Assembly: GCA_022575985.1 (NCBI GenBank)
Contig: JAKSXM010000007.1
Coordinates: forward strand, 73,097,001-73,161,000
Length of the DNA: 64,000 bases
DNA from: Anagrus nilaparvatae
Lineage: Eukaryota; Arthropoda; Insecta; Hymenoptera; Mymaridae
Direction: 5' to 3'
In this document: one piece after another, positions 62,001 to 64,000 of the stretch
Position numbering within the stretch: the stretch's first letter is position 1
How the letters are laid out: every line of letters starts with the position of its first letter
Translations under genes and position numbers: made by a program
Notes under the pieces: model-generated
Database searches by the model: none
Seen by the model: only the letters and a program-made list of their open reading frames with translations
Told to the model about the DNA's origin: nothing

Positions 62001-62913
62001 CTTGAGAAAAAAAAAAAGAAAAAAAAAAATTGTATGCAACAGGAGCCGTAGGAGTTCTCGTAGCCGTAGTCATCGTAGCAGCCGTTCCAAGTCAAGGCAT
62101 TCAAAATCCAAATCTAAGTCCAAATCCAAGTCTCCCGACAGAAGTCGCTCACGTTCCAAGTCCAAGTGAGTACCTTTCCCAATTTGAGTTTTTCATTGTT
62201 TTTTTTATTATTTTTTTTTTTTTTTTTAGTTGTACATTCCCATATGTTTAATTTATAATTTTTATTTTTTGGAATGTACGTTTTATTATTATTAAGTTTG
62301 GGCTGTTTAATATTAAGATTTTTGCTTTGTTAATTTTTAATACTGCTGAATGATTCCCCTTGATTTCTATTTTTTTTTTTTTTTTTGGTTTTATGAATTA
62401 CAGTAATTAGGAATTAAAGTAGTTGAATAATTAGATACACAAGATTTTTCATTTGAAAATCTGTTTCTCTAATTATATTGTAGCTGTGTAGAACACAATA
62501 TTTTGTTTTCAATTAAAAAAAAGAAAAAGCAAATTTATGCTTATAAATTTGGTTTTATTATATTTTTCCAGATCAAGGGATCGTTCAAAGTCCAAATCTA
62601 AGTCAAAAAGTAAATCAAGATCCCGCTCTAGGTCTAAGAATGATAGATCTAAATCTAGATCACAATCAAAATCAAAAGCAAAGTCCCCATCTAAGTAACT
62701 ATCTTAAAAATAAAAAAAAATAAAAAATATTTTTCTGTATAAAATAAATTAATCATTGGTATAAATCTTTTTTACAGGGACAGATCAAGCCGAGAACGTT
62801 CAAGGGGTGATAGATCTAGATCAGCTTCAAATAGCAAACACAGTAAGAGCCGTAGTCGATCTGCATCACCTATGAATGGTAATAAATCTCCAGACAAAAA
62901 AGATGACGATTAG
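52918..62913 (+). CDS. B52: SR splicing factor B52/SRSF4-5-6 type, alternative RRM1 exons
   Basis: The main isoform B uses exons 53084-53209, 54286-54356, 55993-56082, 56569-56598, 56799-56858, 57147-57216, 60896-60969, 61039-61230, 62043-62165, 62572-62694 and 62778-62913 (364 aa). Isoform A would use 52918-53040, 54286-54356, 55870-55950, then 57147 onward (330 aa). SR proteins bind exonic enhancers, recruit the spliceosome and help export mRNA. RRM1 has RNP2-like RVYVGGLPY and RNP1-like NGYGFVEF. The second RRM carries the SR-specific [19 protein letters not shown] block, unmistakable for this subgroup. The RS domain (last four exons) is a long Arg-Ser/Lys-Ser run ending [12 protein letters not shown]2 is split by a 3.7-kb intron with poison-exon-like islands. 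All exon phases after exon 2 are 2 up to exon 6, so exons 4 and 5 can be skipped without a frameshift. Confidence 0.95.
53083..53209 (+). CDS. B52: Alternative SR exon 1b (RRM1 N-terminal part, variant B)
   Basis: After TTTCTTTTACAG, ATG at 53084 opens 42 codons ([20 protein letters not shown] onward, ending NGYGFV) to a GTAAGT donor in phase 0. This is the canonical B52-type sequence. It differs from 1a at the RNA-facing positions (for example VYVGGLPYG versus VFVGGLTYR, and YGFV versus FAFV). Confidence 0.9.
55870..55950 (+). CDS. B52: Alternative SR exon 3a (RRM1 beta4 and linker, variant A)
   Basis: GTGTTTCAG acceptor, 81 nt, phase 2 to phase 2. It encodes [20 protein letters not shown] and then SRSWRDK, with a GTAAGC donor. 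Joined directly to the exon at 57147 it reads [15 protein letters not shown], a smooth short linker into RRM2. Its partner 3b starts 42 nt later. Confidence 0.8.
55993..56082 (+). CDS. B52: Alternative SR exon 3b (RRM1 beta4 and linker, variant B)
   Basis: ATTACAG acceptor, 90 nt, phase 2 to phase 2. It encodes [20 protein letters not shown] and then [10 protein letters not shown], with a GTAAGA donor. It starts with the same I/V-V-E-x-ARG pattern as 3a and so is its duplicate. Joined to exons 4 and 5 it makes the longer linker typical of B52 isoforms. Confidence 0.85.
58440..59300 (+). promoter_or_regulatory. Poison-exon-like islands in the SR RRM2 intron
   Basis: Two blocks (about 58440-58830 and 59100-59320) are clearly GC-richer than the rest of the 3.7-kb intron 57217-60895. 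The second can form an exon, 59120-59296, between CATTTCTAG and a CCCAAG|GTAATT donor. Read in phase 0 after SWQ it hits a stop after eight codons. The first has GATGACAG before 58619, where a stop follows after four codons. SR genes commonly regulate themselves through conserved exons that trigger decay. Confidence 0.5.
61923..61957 (+). other. Possible alternative terminal exon in the RS domain
   Basis: CTGATGATTGCAG precedes TAGTCGCGACGAACAA. Joined in phase 2 to the exon ending at 61230 it adds [12 protein letters not shown] and a stop. A TATAAATAAATAG stretch follows and overlaps an AATAAA-like signal. It would give a truncated RS domain. Confidence 0.25.
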
Positions 62914-64000
62914 ATGATACGTAATTTAAAAGTTTAATTCCACTAAAAGAAAAATTAATTTTCTTTCATCGCCCTTTTTTATATGAATCCCTTTTTTTAT
63001 TATTTTTTTCATTATCGATTTTGGTTCTAGTTTTTGATTTTACTTATAAAATTCAACAAGTGTTAGTTTACCGCAAATAACAACTTTTAATTATTAGCAA
63101 TAAAATATTTTTAAGTGTAACTACTAAAACGATTTGTTGACTGTGCACTATTTGGGTAGAGATTTTTTTCAAAATTAACAGCAAATCAAGAAAAACTGTA
63201 CTTTTTTTTAAAAATAAAGTAGATACCCTTAAATTATTTAAAAGCAGGTGTACCTATTAAGATCTTAATTGTAAAATTTTAATTTCATAACCTAAGAGTG
63301 TACACATGATAATAAACTATAAAAAATTTAGTATTTATTATTATAATTCATATTGTTGAAGATTTTAATTTTCGAAAAAAATCTTTTTTCGAAACATAAG
63401 GATTATCTGGGTTTTTTGTGTATATATATTTCTTATTCAGTGAAATAAGGCATTAATGTGTAATATGTATTAAAAAGTAGAAGTAAGTCAGTGATGAAAT
63501 TTTGTAATTGAACCCAAAATCGAAATGTATAATTGAAAGAAAAAAGAATATTTGTAAAATCTTAACTATGATTAATTTAATAGAAAAACGTTTCTATAAT
63601 TTTAAAACTTGGATCATGTTAAATTATTAGCTCTTAATTAATGAATGGATTAAAATTATCTTTAAATATGATTCTTTCATTGTGCATAATTTAATTAATA
63701 AATATATTGTCATACCTATTTAAAGAAAAAAATATATATTTTTTTTCAACACTAAACCTATTTAATTTATTTTTACCTATTTCCTTTAATTAATTTATAA
63801 ATTAAAAAATATTTTAAATTTGCACAATTTTTTTCAATTAAAAATCGATCTATCGTTTATAAAATTTTTTATAAATTATTAAATATTTTTTAGAATACGG
63901 TTCATTATTTTTTAATTCATAAAATTTTTATCCTGATGAAAGAAATAAGGAATATTTTAAATTTCTTTTCAGTCAATATATTCAATAAATTTGATTTTTA
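62914..64000 (+). other. SR gene 3' UTR and flank
   Basis: AT-rich, no ORF. AATAAA at 63109-63114 is the first usable poly(A) signal, about 195 nt after the stop. Nothing else is visible to the window end. Confidence 0.5.

Noticed and set aside
62030..62251. 73-codon plus-strand ORF over the RS exon
   Set aside because: Wrong frame of the exon 62043-62165.
1..64000. CRISPR arrays, bacterial operons or viral genes
   Set aside because: No short regularly spaced repeats with unique spacers, no Shine-Dalgarno-led gene runs and no viral protein families were seen. All firm genes are intron-split eukaryotic orthologues.

Overview
The window is a piece of an AT-rich insect nuclear genome. The evidence is intron-split genes with GT/AG junctions, short AT-rich introns, TCAGT-type initiators, AATAAA poly(A) signals, and insect-type orthologues. 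A hymenopteran is my best guess, but I cannot prove the order from sequence alone. I rebuilt every gene model by hand from splice sites and reading-frame continuity.

Layout from left to right. (1) 1892-4232 (-): a four-exon gene for a 177-aa charged protein that I do not recognise, ending in a Cys-rich CaaX-like tail. (2) 5410-6100: a tandem repeat of about 170 bp. (3) 6649-10529 (+): a 14-exon axonemal dynein intermediate chain (DNAI1 type). (4) 10.7-21.4 kb: a mobile-element cluster. It holds three related copies of a composite repeat, a foldback element carrying a second foldback element, a tRNA-derived SINE, hAT-like ends and a TA-flanked MITE. A possible small membrane-protein gene follows at 21.7-22.1 kb. 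(5) 25061-27526 (-): fukutin-related protein (FKRP), complete but with a changed Asp motif, and with a possible spliced 38-aa upstream ORF. (6) 29594-32732 (-): Trabid/ZRANB1 deubiquitinase. (7) 35250-38798 (+): diflavin reductase NDOR1/Tah18. (8) 41234-44695 (+): equilibrative nucleoside transporter. (9) 46821-48279 (-): MAEA, the RING subunit of the GID/CTLH ubiquitin ligase. (10) 48621-50343: a 1.72-kb element with terminal inverted repeats of about 565 bp. (11) about 50.9-62.9 kb (+): an SR splicing factor of the B52/SRSF4-5-6 group.

The most striking observation is in the SR gene. Its first RNA-recognition motif is built from two pairs of tandem-duplicated exons, 1a/1b and 3a/3b, on either side of one shared exon. 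In both pairs the two copies are separated by exactly 42 nt, which is too short for a normal intron. This suggests mutually exclusive splicing by steric hindrance and two SR proteins with different RRM1 surfaces. The long intron inside RRM2 holds GC-richer islands with splice sites and early stops, which look like poison exons.

The genes are ordinary housekeeping or ciliary loci and do not form a functional cluster. The accessory material is the repeat-rich 10.7-24 kb stretch and the elements in introns and near promoters.
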